A DNA stretch of 64,000 nt from Bordetella parapertussis (GTDB lineage Bacteria; Pseudomonadota; Gammaproteobacteria; Burkholderiales; SG8-41), in NCBI GenBank assembly GCA_945906815.1, contig CAMDRT010000003.1, forward strand, positions 146,766 through 210,765, written 5' to 3'. Below are positions 1 to 9,054 of the stretch, one piece after another. The translations under genes and the position numbers were made by a program. The first letter of the stretch is position 1. Each line of letters starts with the position of its first letter. Under the pieces are notes generated by a model. That model was not told the origin of the DNA and searched no databases. It saw only the letters and a program-made list of their open reading frames with translations.

Positions 1-111
1 CTTGAAGAAGGGTCGTCGCCCGGGCGCAAACGGCGTGGTGCTGACGAAGGCCTTCAGCAGCTGCATGCCCTGCTGTTGGGTAATCACGGCTGACTTCTCG
101 CTGGTGTCCAT
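1..111 (-). CDS. N-terminal fragment of a possible cupin protein (cut by window edge)
   Basis: Only the first 37 codons are in the window, running off its left end. The ATG at 111-109 has a good AGGAG Shine-Dalgarno about 8-9 bases upstream, which makes a real start likely. The peptide has a PFAPGRRPFFK stretch near its end, which I recall from small single-domain cupin proteins of Burkholderiales that continue with a YRDLG motif. That match is from memory and the cupin fold itself lies outside the window. It is transcribed divergently from the CoA-transferase gene, with about 200 bases between them. Confidence 0.5.
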   Translation of the reverse strand, partial: MDTSEKSAVITQQQGMQLLKAFVSTTPFAPGRRPFFK

Positions 112-316
112 CGCACGAGGCTCCTGTTGAGTCGGCTGGAAAGTGACGTTGGGATATTTCAATGCTGGTCCACGCGCTCGCAACTTATCCCTCACCCGGC
201 CAACAGTCAACCCTGTGACACGCGGTGAGTTATTATGACCTATCCATTTTTTCACCCTCTCTGCAACAGCAGCGGCGCCCGCAGCCATGCGCTGCGGCAA
301 AACCAGGAGCCCGATC

Positions 317-1720
317 ATGATCCAGGATGCTTTAAGTACGCTGTTACCCATTGCCGGCTGGCCGGCGGAACGTGCCAGTGCGGTCGAAATCAGTGGCGGC
401 CTTGATCCGATTTTACCGACGCCGTTTCGCATCGCCGAAACGGCTGCTGCGTCGCTGGCGGCGGTGGGCCTGGCTGTCAACGATCTTTGGGAATTGCGCA
501 CCGGGCGCCGCCAGGCAATTGCCGTCGATACGCGCCAGGCGACCGCTTCGCTGCGCAGTGGCGCTTATTTGAATATGGAAGGCACACCAGTGCCCAACGG
601 GCGCCATTCGGTCATGGGCACCTATCCGGCAAAGCATGGCCGCTGGAGCTATCTGCACTGCAATTTCCCCAATCATCGCGCCGCCGTGCTCAAAGTGCTG
701 GGCGTGCCTGAAGAGCGCGAGGCGGTGCGCAAGGCGGTGGCGCAGTGGGACGCGCTCGAACTCGAGGAGGCGATCATCGCCGCCCACGGTGCCGGTGGCA
801 TGGTGCGCACCATGGACGAGTGGGCGCTGCATCCGCAGGGCATCGCGATTGCCGCGCTGCCGCTGATGGAGATTGTCAAGATCGGCGACAGTGCGCCAGA
901 ACCGCTGCCTGGCGGTGAGCGGCCGTTATCCGGTATCCGCGTGCTCGACCTGACACGCGTCATCGCCGGGCCGACCTGTGCGCGCACGCTCGCCGAGCAT
1001 GGCGCCGAGGTGCTGAAAATCACCGGCGCGCATCTGCCGAGTCTCGGGCGTCAGGAATACGACACCGGCCATGGCAAGCTCTCTGCGCAACTCGATTTGC
1101 GCGAGGCGCAAGCGGTGGAGATTCTGCGCGGGCTTGCGCGCAAGGCAGATGTGTTCTCGCAAGGGTACCGTCCGGGAACGCTCGGCAGTCGCGGCTTCAC
1201 GCCCGAGGCGCTGGCGCAAATGCGGCCGGGCATGGTGGTGGTGTCGCTCTGCGCGTTCAGCCACGCTGGGCCGTGGGCATCGCGCCGTGGCTTTGACACC
1301 GTGGTGCAGACGGTCAGCGGCATCACCCATCGCCAGGGCGTGGTGTTCCCGGGCACCGCACCTGGCCCGCAATTTTATCCGGTGTCGGCGATCGATTTCC
1401 TGACCGGCTACCTGATGGCGTTCGGTGCGATGGTAGCGCTGGCGCGCCGCACGCGCGAGGGCGGCAGTTGGCTGGTGCGTATCTCGCTGGCGCAGGTGGG
1501 GCGCTGGCTGGTGGAGCGCGGGCAGGTGCCGGAGGCCGAACTCAAGGACGTGCCGCAAGAGTTCACGCCCGCGGAACTCGAACGCTGGTTGATGACCAGC
1601 AACACGCCGGTCGGCCGCTTGCGGCACCTCGCGCCCGTGCTGCGCCTGTCTGAAACACCGCCGCGCTGGGATCGGCCTACTGTGCCGTTGGGCTACCACC
1701 AGCCGGTGTGGCCGGCGTAG
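317..1720 (+). CDS. Class III CoA-transferase (CaiB/BaiF family)
   Basis: Moves CoA between carboxylic acids in the cytoplasm; the substrate is unknown. The family Rossmann start GIRVLDLTRVIAGP is at residues 206-219, followed by the RPG, GPW and GFDTVVQ segments; the aspartate in the last is the probable acyl-accepting nucleophile. The ATG at 317 is preferred to the in-frame ATG at 287 because AGGAG (305-309) sits 7 bases upstream. The protein is about 467 residues against roughly 400 for the family, because some 200 residues precede the Rossmann start. That part (for example DTRQATASLRSGAYL) resembles the small-domain half of the family, so the domain order looks permuted or doubled. It ends 11 bases before a convergent Bug receptor gene. 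Confidence 0.85.
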   Translation: MIQDALSTLLPIAGWPAERASAVEISGGLDPILPTPFRIAETAAASLAAVGLAVNDLWELRTGRRQAIAVDTRQATASLRSGAYLNMEGTPVPNGRHSVMGTYPAKHGRWSYLHCNFPNHRAAVLKVLGVPEEREAVRKAVAQWDALELEEAIIAAHGAGGMVRTMDEWALHPQGIAIAALPLMEIVKIGDSAPEPLPGGERPLSGIRVLDLTRVIAGPTCARTLAEHGAEVLKITGAHLPSLGRQEYDTGHGKLSAQLDLREAQAVEILRGLARKADVFSQGYRPGTLGSRGFTPEALAQMRPGMVVVSLCAFSHAGPWASRRGFDTVVQTVSGITHRQGVVFPGTAPGPQFYPVSAIDFLTGYLMAFGAMVALARRTREGGSWLVRISLAQVGRWLVERGQVPEAELKDVPQEFTPAELERWLMTSNTPVGRLRHLAPVLRLSETPPRWDRPTVPLGYHQPVWPA

Positions 1721-1731
1721 CCCCATAGTCC

Positions 1732-2706
1732 CTACTGCTGCGGCACCTTTGCGTCGCGCACCACGCGCGCCCATTTGTCGGTTTCCAGCTTGATGAACGC
1801 GGCGAACTGCTGCGGCGTCGAGGACGCGGTATCGACGCCGTGTTCGGCGAGACGGCGCTGCGTGTCGGGAGCGCTCAGCACCTTGCCCAGGTCTGCGTTG
1901 AGTTTGGCGATGATGGGTTTGGGCGTGGCGGCCGGCGCGCACAGCCCGTACCATACCGTCACCTCGATCGGCACGCCGGCTTCGGTCATCGTCAGTACGT
2001 CCGGCAGGTGCATGCTGCGCTTGGGCGAGGTCACGGCGAGCGCGCGCGTGCGTCCCGATTTCATCAGCGGCAATTGCGAGGACATGTTGTCGAACATCGA
2101 CTGTATGTGGCCACCCAGCAAATCGATTAGCGCAGGCCCGCTGCCCTTGTACGGCACATGCACAAAGTCGATGCCGGTGGTCAGGCGAAACAATTCCATC
2201 GTCAGGTTCGGCGAACTGCCGGTGCCGGGAGAAGCGATAACCGTCTTGCCGTTGTTGGCCTTGGTGTAGGCGATGAACTCACGCACCGATTTCACCGGCA
2301 CTGCGGGGTTCACCACCAGCACGTTGGGCGTGGTGCCGATGGTCGTGACCGGCGCGAAATCCTGGTAGTGGTCGTAGGGCAGCTTCTTGTAGAGCGAGGG
2401 CGCAATACCATGCGACCAGATGCCGCAAAACAACACGGTGTAGCCATCCGCTGGCGCCTTGGCCACGATGTCGGTGCCGATGGTGCCGCCCGCGCCCGCG
2501 CGATTGTCTACGATCCATGTTTGCCCCAACAGCTCGCCCATTTTCAGCGACAGAATGCGCGCGCTGACATCCACCCCGCCGCCCGGCGCGAAGCCGATCA
2601 CAAAACGCACGGGTTTGGTGGGGAATGTTTGCGCCTGTGCCACACTCGTTGCAAGGGTCAGCAGCGCAACGGTCAGCGCGATCATTTTTGAATTTCGTTG
2701 GGACAT
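1732..2706 (-). CDS. Bug/TctC-family periplasmic solute-binding protein 1
   Basis: Periplasmic receptor of the tripartite tricarboxylate transporter (TTT) type, which usually binds small carboxylates and hands them to a TctAB membrane pair. The 324-residue product has a signal peptide of about 25 residues ending AQAQ, then the family opening KPVRFVIGFAPGGGVD, the AGAGGTIGTDIVAKAPADGYT loop and the VPYKGSGPALIDLLGG ligand-pocket segment. AAGGA lies just upstream of the ATG at 2706. No TctA or TctB gene is anywhere in the window. The gene faces the CoA-transferase, so its ligand may be an acid activated by that enzyme, but this is inference. Confidence 0.9.
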   Translation of the reverse strand: MSQRNSKMIALTVALLTLATSVAQAQTFPTKPVRFVIGFAPGGGVDVSARILSLKMGELLGQTWIVDNRAGAGGTIGTDIVAKAPADGYTVLFCGIWSHGIAPSLYKKLPYDHYQDFAPVTTIGTTPNVLVVNPAVPVKSVREFIAYTKANNGKTVIASPGTGSSPNLTMELFRLTTGIDFVHVPYKGSGPALIDLLGGHIQSMFDNMSSQLPLMKSGRTRALAVTSPKRSMHLPDVLTMTEAGVPIEVTVWYGLCAPAATPKPIIAKLNADLGKVLSAPDTQRRLAEHGVDTASSTPQQFAAFIKLETDKWARVVRDAKVPQQ

Positions 2707-2929
2707 GGGTAATCCTTATGTAAGCAGCCGTGCCTGTGACACGCTGTCGGGCCGCATCATGCCACAATCAACGGTAGCATAAAATAATGAATTAAAACAA
2801 TTGTGTATGAGATGTCTTCCCGTCGCGCGCTGCATGTGCCGCGGTCACAGCAGCGGCTAATGCACTATTACATCAGCTCGCGCTGCCCCTGCACCGTCGC
2901 GCGCAGGAGACCGGATACAATCGCGGCCT

Positions 2930-4210
2930 ATGTCCGATTCTCCAACCCCGCGCGCTGAAGCCAGCGCAGCACGCGACTCACCCCAAAGTTTCGCCGCGCT
3001 GCGCCACCCGCAATATCGCACCTACTTCATTGCCAATGCACTGGCGATGATGGCGGACAACATCGAGCACGTCATCAGCTATTGGGTGCTCTACCAGAAA
3101 TTTCATTCGCCCACGCTCGCGGGCATCGCCATACTCACGCACTGGCTGCCGTTTTTGCTGTTCTCGGTGTATTCCGGCGCGCTCGCAGACCGCTACGACA
3201 ACCGGCGGCTGATACAGTTGGCGATGGTGCTCTACATGATCGCCTCGCTCGGCTGGGCGCTGTTGTTTTTGACCGACGCCACGCAGCAGTGGCATGCGGT
3301 GGTGCTGCTCACCATCCACGGCATCGCTGGCGTGTTGTGGATACCGGCGAGCCAATTGCTGATACACGATATTGTCGGTGGCAAGAACCTGCAAAGTGCC
3401 GTGCGGCTCAATGCCACCAGCCGCCAGCTCGGCATACTGATGGGCCCGGCGGTGGGTGGCGCGCTGATGCTGATGTGGGGCGCGGCGGCAGGGCTGCTGA
3501 TCAACATGCTGATTTATCTGCCGCTGATCGTGTGGCTGGGTAAAACAACGCACGGTCAACGCCAGCCGCCAGCGGCGGATCCCCCCGTGGGAGCGCCGCG
3601 CAGGGGAGGGCTCGCCGATACGCTGGCCACATTGCGTCTGGCGCAAGGCAATCGTATTTTGATCAGCATGATCGCACTCGCGGGTGTGTCGTCGTTTTTT
3701 GTCGGCAACGCGTTTCAGGCGCAGATGCCGGAATTCGCGCACGATCTGGGCACCGAGAAAGCCGAGTTCTCCTACAGCGTGCTGCTCGCCGCCAACGCCG
3801 GCGGCGCCTTCATCGGCGGCATGATCCTTGAAGCGCGCTCCCTGCTGCAGGCGAACGCGCGCACCGCTATCATACTTACCATCCTGTGGTGCATCGCCAT
3901 CGCCGGCTTCGCAATGACCGACAATTACCCACTCGCTGTGGCGCTGATGTTCGTCGCCGGATTTCTGAATCTGACCTTTAATGCGATGGCGCAAACCCTG
4001 GTGCAAATACACGCACCGCCGCAACTGCGCGGCCGCATGATCGGCCTCTACAACATGTCGAACAACGGCCTGCGCGCATTCAGTGGATTGACCGTCGGCC
4101 TGCTGGGTGCGGTGATCGGCATCCACTGGTCACTGGCGCTTAGCGCATTGGCGCTGCTGATGATCGCGAGTATCTTGCTGGCATTTGCGATGCGTACGGA
4201 ACATCGCTAG
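2930..4210 (+). CDS. MFS transporter (MFS_3-like exporter)
   Basis: Inner-membrane major facilitator of 426 residues with about twelve hydrophobic segments. The loop between helices 2 and 3 carries SGALADRYDNRR, the classic MFS motif. The opening ALRHPQYRTYFIANAL is typical of the MFS_3 (transmembrane secretion effector) group that includes EntS-like exporters, so export is more likely than uptake. It stands alone between two Bug receptor genes, and substrate cannot be told. No clear Shine-Dalgarno precedes the ATG; the next in-frame starts are well inside the first helix, so the start is kept. Confidence 0.85.
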   Translation: MSDSPTPRAEASAARDSPQSFAALRHPQYRTYFIANALAMMADNIEHVISYWVLYQKFHSPTLAGIAILTHWLPFLLFSVYSGALADRYDNRRLIQLAMVLYMIASLGWALLFLTDATQQWHAVVLLTIHGIAGVLWIPASQLLIHDIVGGKNLQSAVRLNATSRQLGILMGPAVGGALMLMWGAAAGLLINMLIYLPLIVWLGKTTHGQRQPPAADPPVGAPRRGGLADTLATLRLAQGNRILISMIALAGVSSFFVGNAFQAQMPEFAHDLGTEKAEFSYSVLLAANAGGAFIGGMILEARSLLQANARTAIILTILWCIAIAGFAMTDNYPLAVALMFVAGFLNLTFNAMAQTLVQIHAPPQLRGRMIGLYNMSNNGLRAFSGLTVGLLGAVIGIHWSLALSALALLMIASILLAFAMRTEHR

Positions 4211-4237
4211 GCGTGATCTATAAAGTATGCGCCTAGC
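4206..4237 (+). terminator. Hairpin at the end of the MFS gene
   Basis: Perfect 8-bp inverted repeat GCTAGGCG (4206-4213) and CGCCTAGC (4230-4237) with a 16-base loop. It overlaps the MFS stop codon. Only a weak T-run (CTTTG) follows, so termination strength is doubtful. Confidence 0.35.
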
Positions 4238-4321
4238 CTTTGCCATGGACTGGATAGCGTCATGGCATGCGCATGTATGCTGCAGCGGGATGATTAAGAG
4301 TAGATTCTAACCGGAGGCCTC

Positions 4322-5296
4322 ATGAAATATCGCATGCTGGCTGCAGCGTCACTGTGGTGCTGCACGAGCGTGGCGCACGCCCAGGGTTGGTCACCGCAGA
4401 AGAATGTCGAGATTATCGTGCCCAGCGCGCCCGGCGGCACCAACGACAAGCTCGCGCGGCAGATCGAACGTACTCTGGTCACTGGAAAACTCGTGAGCTC
4501 TACCGTGACGGTGGTGCACAAAGCGGGTGCCGGTGGCCAGATTGCCTATGCGTATATAGGCCCGCACACTGGCGATCCTCATTACTTGTTGATCGTAGCC
4601 CCCACGCTGCTTACCGCGCACATCACCGGCATGAGCAAATTGAACTACACGGACTTCACGCCGATCGCCTCGATTTTCAATGATCACATGGTGCTTGCAG
4701 TCAACGCGGCATCCCTGGTGAAGACCGGCAAGGACCTGATAGCACGGATGCGCAAGGAACCGCAGGCGGTGCCGCTAGGCTTCTCTTCGGCGCTCGGCAA
4801 TCATCACCATATTGCCGCAGGGCTTTTCATGATGGGTATCGGCGCCCGCGTGAGAGAGCTGAAACCGGTCATCTTCAAGGGTTCGGCGGAGGCCATTGCC
4901 GCGCTGCTCGGCAGCCACCTCGAACTGGTATCCACCGGCGCCGGTAATGCCGTGCCTCACGCCGCTACGGGCAAGCTGCGCATCGTCGGCGTTTCCGCCG
5001 GCCAACGTATGTCCGGCGCGATGGCGGGCGTCCCCACCTGGAAGGAGCAGGGTGTGGACCTGGTCTATGGGAGTTGGCGCGTCCTCATCGGCCCCAAAGG
5101 ACTGTCGTCCGAGCAGGTAGCCTACTGGGAAAACGTGCTGCGCAAGGCCAGCGAAACCGCGGAATGGAAAGCGGAGCTCGAGCGCTACTACTGGTCGGAC
5201 TACTTTGTCAGCGGCGCAGCCCTGAGGAAGAATCTCGAGAAAGAATACGCCGATTCGAAAGCGGTGCTGGTCGAAGTGGGGCTGGTCAAACAGTAG
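4322..5296 (+). CDS. Bug-family solute-binding protein 2 (NDK subtype)
   Basis: Secreted binding protein of 324 residues with a signal peptide ending AHAQG at about residue 21. It differs from the classic type: the ligand loop reads SAPGGTNDK instead of APGGxxD, a GAGGQIAYAY segment replaces the usual IGTxxVA loop, and FKGSAEAIAALLG replaces the YKGxGPAxxDLxGG pocket. The same variants occur in the two genes at 58.3-60.3 kb, so the three form a subtype. A GGAGG Shine-Dalgarno lies a few bases before the ATG. It stands alone on the plus strand, facing the ALDH gene. Confidence 0.88.
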   Translation: MKYRMLAAASLWCCTSVAHAQGWSPQKNVEIIVPSAPGGTNDKLARQIERTLVTGKLVSSTVTVVHKAGAGGQIAYAYIGPHTGDPHYLLIVAPTLLTAHITGMSKLNYTDFTPIASIFNDHMVLAVNAASLVKTGKDLIARMRKEPQAVPLGFSSALGNHHHIAAGLFMMGIGARVRELKPVIFKGSAEAIAALLGSHLELVSTGAGNAVPHAATGKLRIVGVSAGQRMSGAMAGVPTWKEQGVDLVYGSWRVLIGPKGLSSEQVAYWENVLRKASETAEWKAELERYYWSDYFVSGAALRKNLEKEYADSKAVLVEVGLVKQ

Positions 5297-5321
5297 CGCT
5301 TCGCGGATGGCGCTCTATCCC

Positions 5322-5338
5322 GTCGCTTGCGCAGCGAC
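5322..5338. terminator. Small hairpin between convergent genes
   Basis: Inverted repeat GTCGCT-TGCGC-AGCGAC between the converging Bug receptor and ALDH genes. No T-run is visible on either side, so it could simply be a chance palindrome. Confidence 0.25.
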
Positions 5339-5359
5339 AGCCGCTGCTTACAACTACGA

Positions 5360-6871
5360 TTAGCGAAACCGTATGCCCTGCGCCAGCGGCAAATCCCGTC
5401 CCCAGTTGATGGTATTGGTCTGGCGGCGCATGTACTGTTGCCAGGCGTCCGATCCTGCTTCGCGGCCGCCGCCGGTTTGTTTTTCGCCGCCGAAGGCGCC
5501 ACCAATCTCCGCGCCGGAGGTGCCGATGTTGATATTGGCGATACCGCAATCGCTGCCACGCGCCGACAGGAATTGTTCGGCGTGGTCGATGCGCTCTGTG
5601 AACAGCGCCGAGGACAGGCCCTGGGGCGCGGCATTTTGCAGCGCGATGGCCTCCTCGAACGTATCGAACGTCATGACATACAGAATAGGTGCAAAAGTTT
5701 CGCGCTGCACCACATGCCAGTGGTTTTGCGCGCACACGAGGGTCGGTTGCACGAAGTAGCCCGGGCCGGGCAAGGTGTCGCCACCGTAGTGTAGGCTGCC
5801 GCCCTGTGAGCGAACTTCCGCAATGGCGGCGCGAAAATGTGTCACCGCTTGCGCATCGATCAGCGGGCCCATCAGCGTCCCCGGCTCCAGCGGATCGCCG
5901 ACCTTGACCTGCTTATAGGCCGCGATAAGCCGCTCCAGCAATTCGTCATAGCGCGCTGCGTGCACCAGCAGGCGTCGCGTGCTGGTGCAGCGCTGGCCGG
6001 CCGTGCCCACAGCGCCGAACAGCAGTGCGGGAATGGCAAGATCCAGATTCGCCGAGTCGTCGACGATGAGCGCGTTGTTGCCGGAGCATTCCAGCAGCGA
6101 TTTGCCCATGCGCCGCGCCACGGTCTGTGCCACGGCAGCGCCGACAGCGCTCGATCCGGTAAAGGACAACAGCGCCACTCTGGTATCGGCGGCCAGGCGT
6201 TCCACGATCGCGTTGCGGTCCGACAACAACAACGAAAACACGACGGGGCAATCCAGCTCGCGCATCGCCTCCACACAGAGCTGGTGTACCGCTATCGCGC
6301 ACAGCGGCGCGTTCGGCGAAGGCTTCCACACCACGCTGTTCCCGGCAATGGCGGCGATGAGCGCATTCCACGCCCATACCGCTAGCGGGAAGTTGAATGC
6401 GGTGACCACGCCCACCACGCCGAGCGGGTGCCATTGTTCGTACATGCGATGATGTGGTCGCTCAGAGTGCATGGTCTTGCCGTACAGCATGCGTGCCTGG
6501 CCTACCGCGAAATCGGCGATGTCGATCATCTCCTGCACTTCGCCGTCGCCTTCCTGTTTGATCTTGCCGGTTTCCAGCGCCACCAGCGTGCCGAGCGCGT
6601 CTTTATGTTCGCGCAGCTTGTTGCCCATTACGCGTACCAGCTCGCCGCGCCGCGGCGCTGGCAGCTCACGCCATGCCGCAAAACTTGCTGCGGCGCTTGC
6701 CAGCGTCTGCTCATAAGCATCGAGCGTGCAGCCTCGAACATGGGCAAGCACCTCGGCGCACGCGGGATCCAGTGTCACGTAAGCGTGAGGCGCATCAAAC
6801 GGTAGCCCAGCCGGCTGCCAGGCGCTGTTGTCCTTCAGCAGCGCCAGTAGCGCGCCGCTAAGCTTGTTCAT
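5360..6871 (-). CDS. ALDH7-type aldehyde dehydrogenase (aminoadipate-semialdehyde type)
   Basis: NAD(P)-dependent oxidation of a semialdehyde, most likely 2-aminoadipate 6-semialdehyde (piperideine-6-carboxylate) from lysine breakdown, by resemblance to the ALDH7/AmaB/Pcd group. The 503-residue protein shows the catalytic cysteine in GTAGQRCTST (Cys295), the general-base glutamate at Glu261, and the ALDH7 hallmark GTSGAEIGGAFGGEK near residue 460. The usual LELGGNNA around the base reads LECSGNNA. It lies 5 bases downstream of the arginase/OAT fusion, so it is almost certainly cotranscribed. An alternative role is oxidation of glutamate semialdehyde, but PutA next door already supplies that activity. 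Confidence 0.85.
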   Translation of the reverse strand: MNKLSGALLALLKDNSAWQPAGLPFDAPHAYVTLDPACAEVLAHVRGCTLDAYEQTLASAAASFAAWRELPAPRRGELVRVMGNKLREHKDALGTLVALETGKIKQEGDGEVQEMIDIADFAVGQARMLYGKTMHSERPHHRMYEQWHPLGVVGVVTAFNFPLAVWAWNALIAAIAGNSVVWKPSPNAPLCAIAVHQLCVEAMRELDCPVVFSLLLSDRNAIVERLAADTRVALLSFTGSSAVGAAVAQTVARRMGKSLLECSGNNALIVDDSANLDLAIPALLFGAVGTAGQRCTSTRRLLVHAARYDELLERLIAAYKQVKVGDPLEPGTLMGPLIDAQAVTHFRAAIAEVRSQGGSLHYGGDTLPGPGYFVQPTLVCAQNHWHVVQRETFAPILYVMTFDTFEEAIALQNAAPQGLSSALFTERIDHAEQFLSARGSDCGIANINIGTSGAEIGGAFGGEKQTGGGREAGSDAWQQYMRRQTNTINWGRDLPLAQGIRFR

Positions 6872-6876
6872 GCCGC

Positions 6877-8997
6877 TTAAGCCGCCCGCCGCAGTTCGCC
6901 ACCCATGTCGCTGAACACATGGCGAATCTGTTGCAGCGCCCAGTTGAGTTGTTCGCGCGTTATGGTCAGCGGCGGCGCAAAACGCACCACGCTGCCGTGG
7001 GTGTCCTTGCTCAGGATGCCGCGCGCCATCAGCCGGTCGCAGACTTGCCTCGCGCTGGCGTGCGCGGGGTCGATGTCTACCCCGATAAACAGTCCCAGGC
7101 CGCGCACCTCGCGTATCAGCGGGCTGCGGATGCAGCGCAGCTCGGTCAACAGATAGCGGCCCAAGTGAGCCGAGTGCTCGGGTAAATGTTCTTCGACAAT
7201 GACGCTTAGCGCCTCCAGCGCCACAGCGGCGGCGAGGGGATTGCCGCCGAAGGTGCTGCCGTGATCGCCGGGTTTGAATACTTGCATCACCTCGCGCCGC
7301 GCGACGAAGGCGGATACTGGCAGCACGCCGCCGCCCAGGGCCTTGCCCAGGATCACGCCGTCGGGATGCACATCCTCGTGCTCACAGGCCAGCAATTTGC
7401 CGGTGCGCCCAAGACCGGTTTGAACTTCGTCGCAGATCAGCAGCACTTGGTGCTCGCGGCAAATGCGTTCGCATGCGGTCAGATAGCCGCGCGGCGGTAC
7501 GATGATGCCGGCTTCGCCTTGCACCGGCTCCACCAGAAATGCCGCGGTGTTGGGCGTGATTGCACGCGCCAGCGCTGCGCTATCGCCGTAGGGGATGCGC
7601 TTGAAGCCGGGCGCGTAGGGACCGAAGCCGTCTTTGTATTGCGGCTCCGACGACATGGCGATGATGGTGGTGGAGCGGCCGTGGAAGTTACCCTCACAGG
7701 CAATGATTTCCGCCTGCTCGGCCGCAACGCCTTTGACCTTGTAAGCCCATTTGCGCGCGGCCTTGATCGCCGTTTCCACCGCTTCCAGCCCGGTGTTGAC
7801 GGGCAGCGCCTGGTCCAGACCGGTGAGCTCGCACAAGCGTTGCAGCAGGTGCGGCAAGCGGTTGTTGTGATATGCGCGCGAGGTGACCGCCAACTCGTGC
7901 GCCTGCCGCGTCAACACCGCGACGATGCGCGGGTGGGCATGGCCCAGGCTCACTGCGGAATACGCCGACATCATGTCGAGATAGCGCCGGCCCTGTTCGT
8001 CCCACAGATAAACCCCCTGCCCCTTGGCAAGCACCACCGGCAAGGGATCGTAATTGTGCGCGCTATAGCGCTGCTCCAACGTCATCATCGGCGGCGTAAC
8101 TGCGTTACCGGCGCCGAGCACGGCACACAGCAGATCGACGACGACACGCACCGTCTTGCCGTTCTCGTCCCGATACGGGTCGTATTCGGCAATCTCCAGC
8201 GCCTGCAAACCCGGATGGCCGCGCAACGGCGCCAAGGCTGACACCAGTTCCGTCGCGCGCAAGCCCGCGGGCGACGGCGTGCTGACGCCTGGCGCATCGT
8301 GCGGATCGATCGCGTCCACATCCACGGACACGCCAAATCCCGCGGTGCCGCGTTGTACGATAGTGAGCGCTTCCTGCATCACGTCGTGCAGCCCGCGCTG
8401 CGCGACTTCTTCCATGAAATACACGCGCACGCCCATGGCCATAAGCAGCGCATATTCTTCAGGCTCAAAGCTGCGTACACCGACGACAGCGACGTGGTCG
8501 GGCTGCAGGAGAGGTTTGCCCTGGGTTAACAATTCCGGGCCTGCGCCCAGCAAACATGCCAGCGGTATACCGTGCAGCGCACCGCTGGGGCTGGTTTCCG
8601 GCGTGTGACCGTCGAGATGGGCGTCGATCCACAGCATGCCCAGCGGCTGGCCCGCCATGGCCAGTGCGACACCGCGCCAGGTGCCGAGCGCGCAACTGTG
8701 GTCGCCACCGATGATCACCGGAAAGGCGCCGCCCCTCATCGCTGCGGATACCGCATTTGCCGTACGCGCCGCGCAGCTGGCAACATTTGCAACCTTATCG
8801 TCACCTTCAGCCGGCGTTATGGTTGCCGTCCACACGGCGTCGCGGTCCGCGCACTTCAGTTTTTCCGCAACACCTATCGCTTCGAGCACGCCAGGTCCGT
8901 CGCCACAGCCCGGATCTGGCGCGCCTATGCCGCTGGCAACGCCAATGATGGCGATATTGCGCCGCAGTTCACTGGGTTCCACATAAACGCGCGACAT
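6877..8997 (-). CDS. Arginase / ornithine aminotransferase fusion
   Basis: One continuous 706-codon frame holding two complete enzymes. Residues 1-300 are an arginase/ureohydrolase with metal ligands in GGDHS (His100), DAHLD (Asp125, His127, Asp129) and SVDVDAIDP (Asp226, Asp228), plus EIAEYDP. Residues 305-706 are a class III ornithine aminotransferase with AHNYDPLPVVL, the cofactor aspartate in DEVQTGLGRTG (Asp523) and the PLP lysine in LGKALGGG (Lys552). The joint is in-frame; a methionine at 305 marks where a free aminotransferase would start. The predicted route is arginine to ornithine plus urea, then ornithine to glutamate semialdehyde. PutA is encoded 57 bases upstream and can oxidise that product to glutamate. 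I know of no characterised protein with this fusion. Confidence 0.9.
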   Translation of the reverse strand: MSRVYVEPSELRRNIAIIGVASGIGAPDPGCGDGPGVLEAIGVAEKLKCADRDAVWTATITPAEGDDKVANVASCAARTANAVSAAMRGGAFPVIIGGDHSCALGTWRGVALAMAGQPLGMLWIDAHLDGHTPETSPSGALHGIPLACLLGAGPELLTQGKPLLQPDHVAVVGVRSFEPEEYALLMAMGVRVYFMEEVAQRGLHDVMQEALTIVQRGTAGFGVSVDVDAIDPHDAPGVSTPSPAGLRATELVSALAPLRGHPGLQALEIAEYDPYRDENGKTVRVVVDLLCAVLGAGNAVTPPMMTLEQRYSAHNYDPLPVVLAKGQGVYLWDEQGRRYLDMMSAYSAVSLGHAHPRIVAVLTRQAHELAVTSRAYHNNRLPHLLQRLCELTGLDQALPVNTGLEAVETAIKAARKWAYKVKGVAAEQAEIIACEGNFHGRSTTIIAMSSEPQYKDGFGPYAPGFKRIPYGDSAALARAITPNTAAFLVEPVQGEAGIIVPPRGYLTACERICREHQVLLICDEVQTGLGRTGKLLACEHEDVHPDGVILGKALGGGVLPVSAFVARREVMQVFKPGDHGSTFGGNPLAAAVALEALSVIVEEHLPEHSAHLGRYLLTELRCIRSPLIREVRGLGLFIGVDIDPAHASARQVCDRLMARGILSKDTHGSVVRFAPPLTITREQLNWALQQIRHVFSDMGGELRRAA

Positions 8998-9054
8998 GGG
9001 CCACCTCCCCTAAATAAACACTTAGAGCCTGTCCGCGGAGGTTCGTTCACCCGC

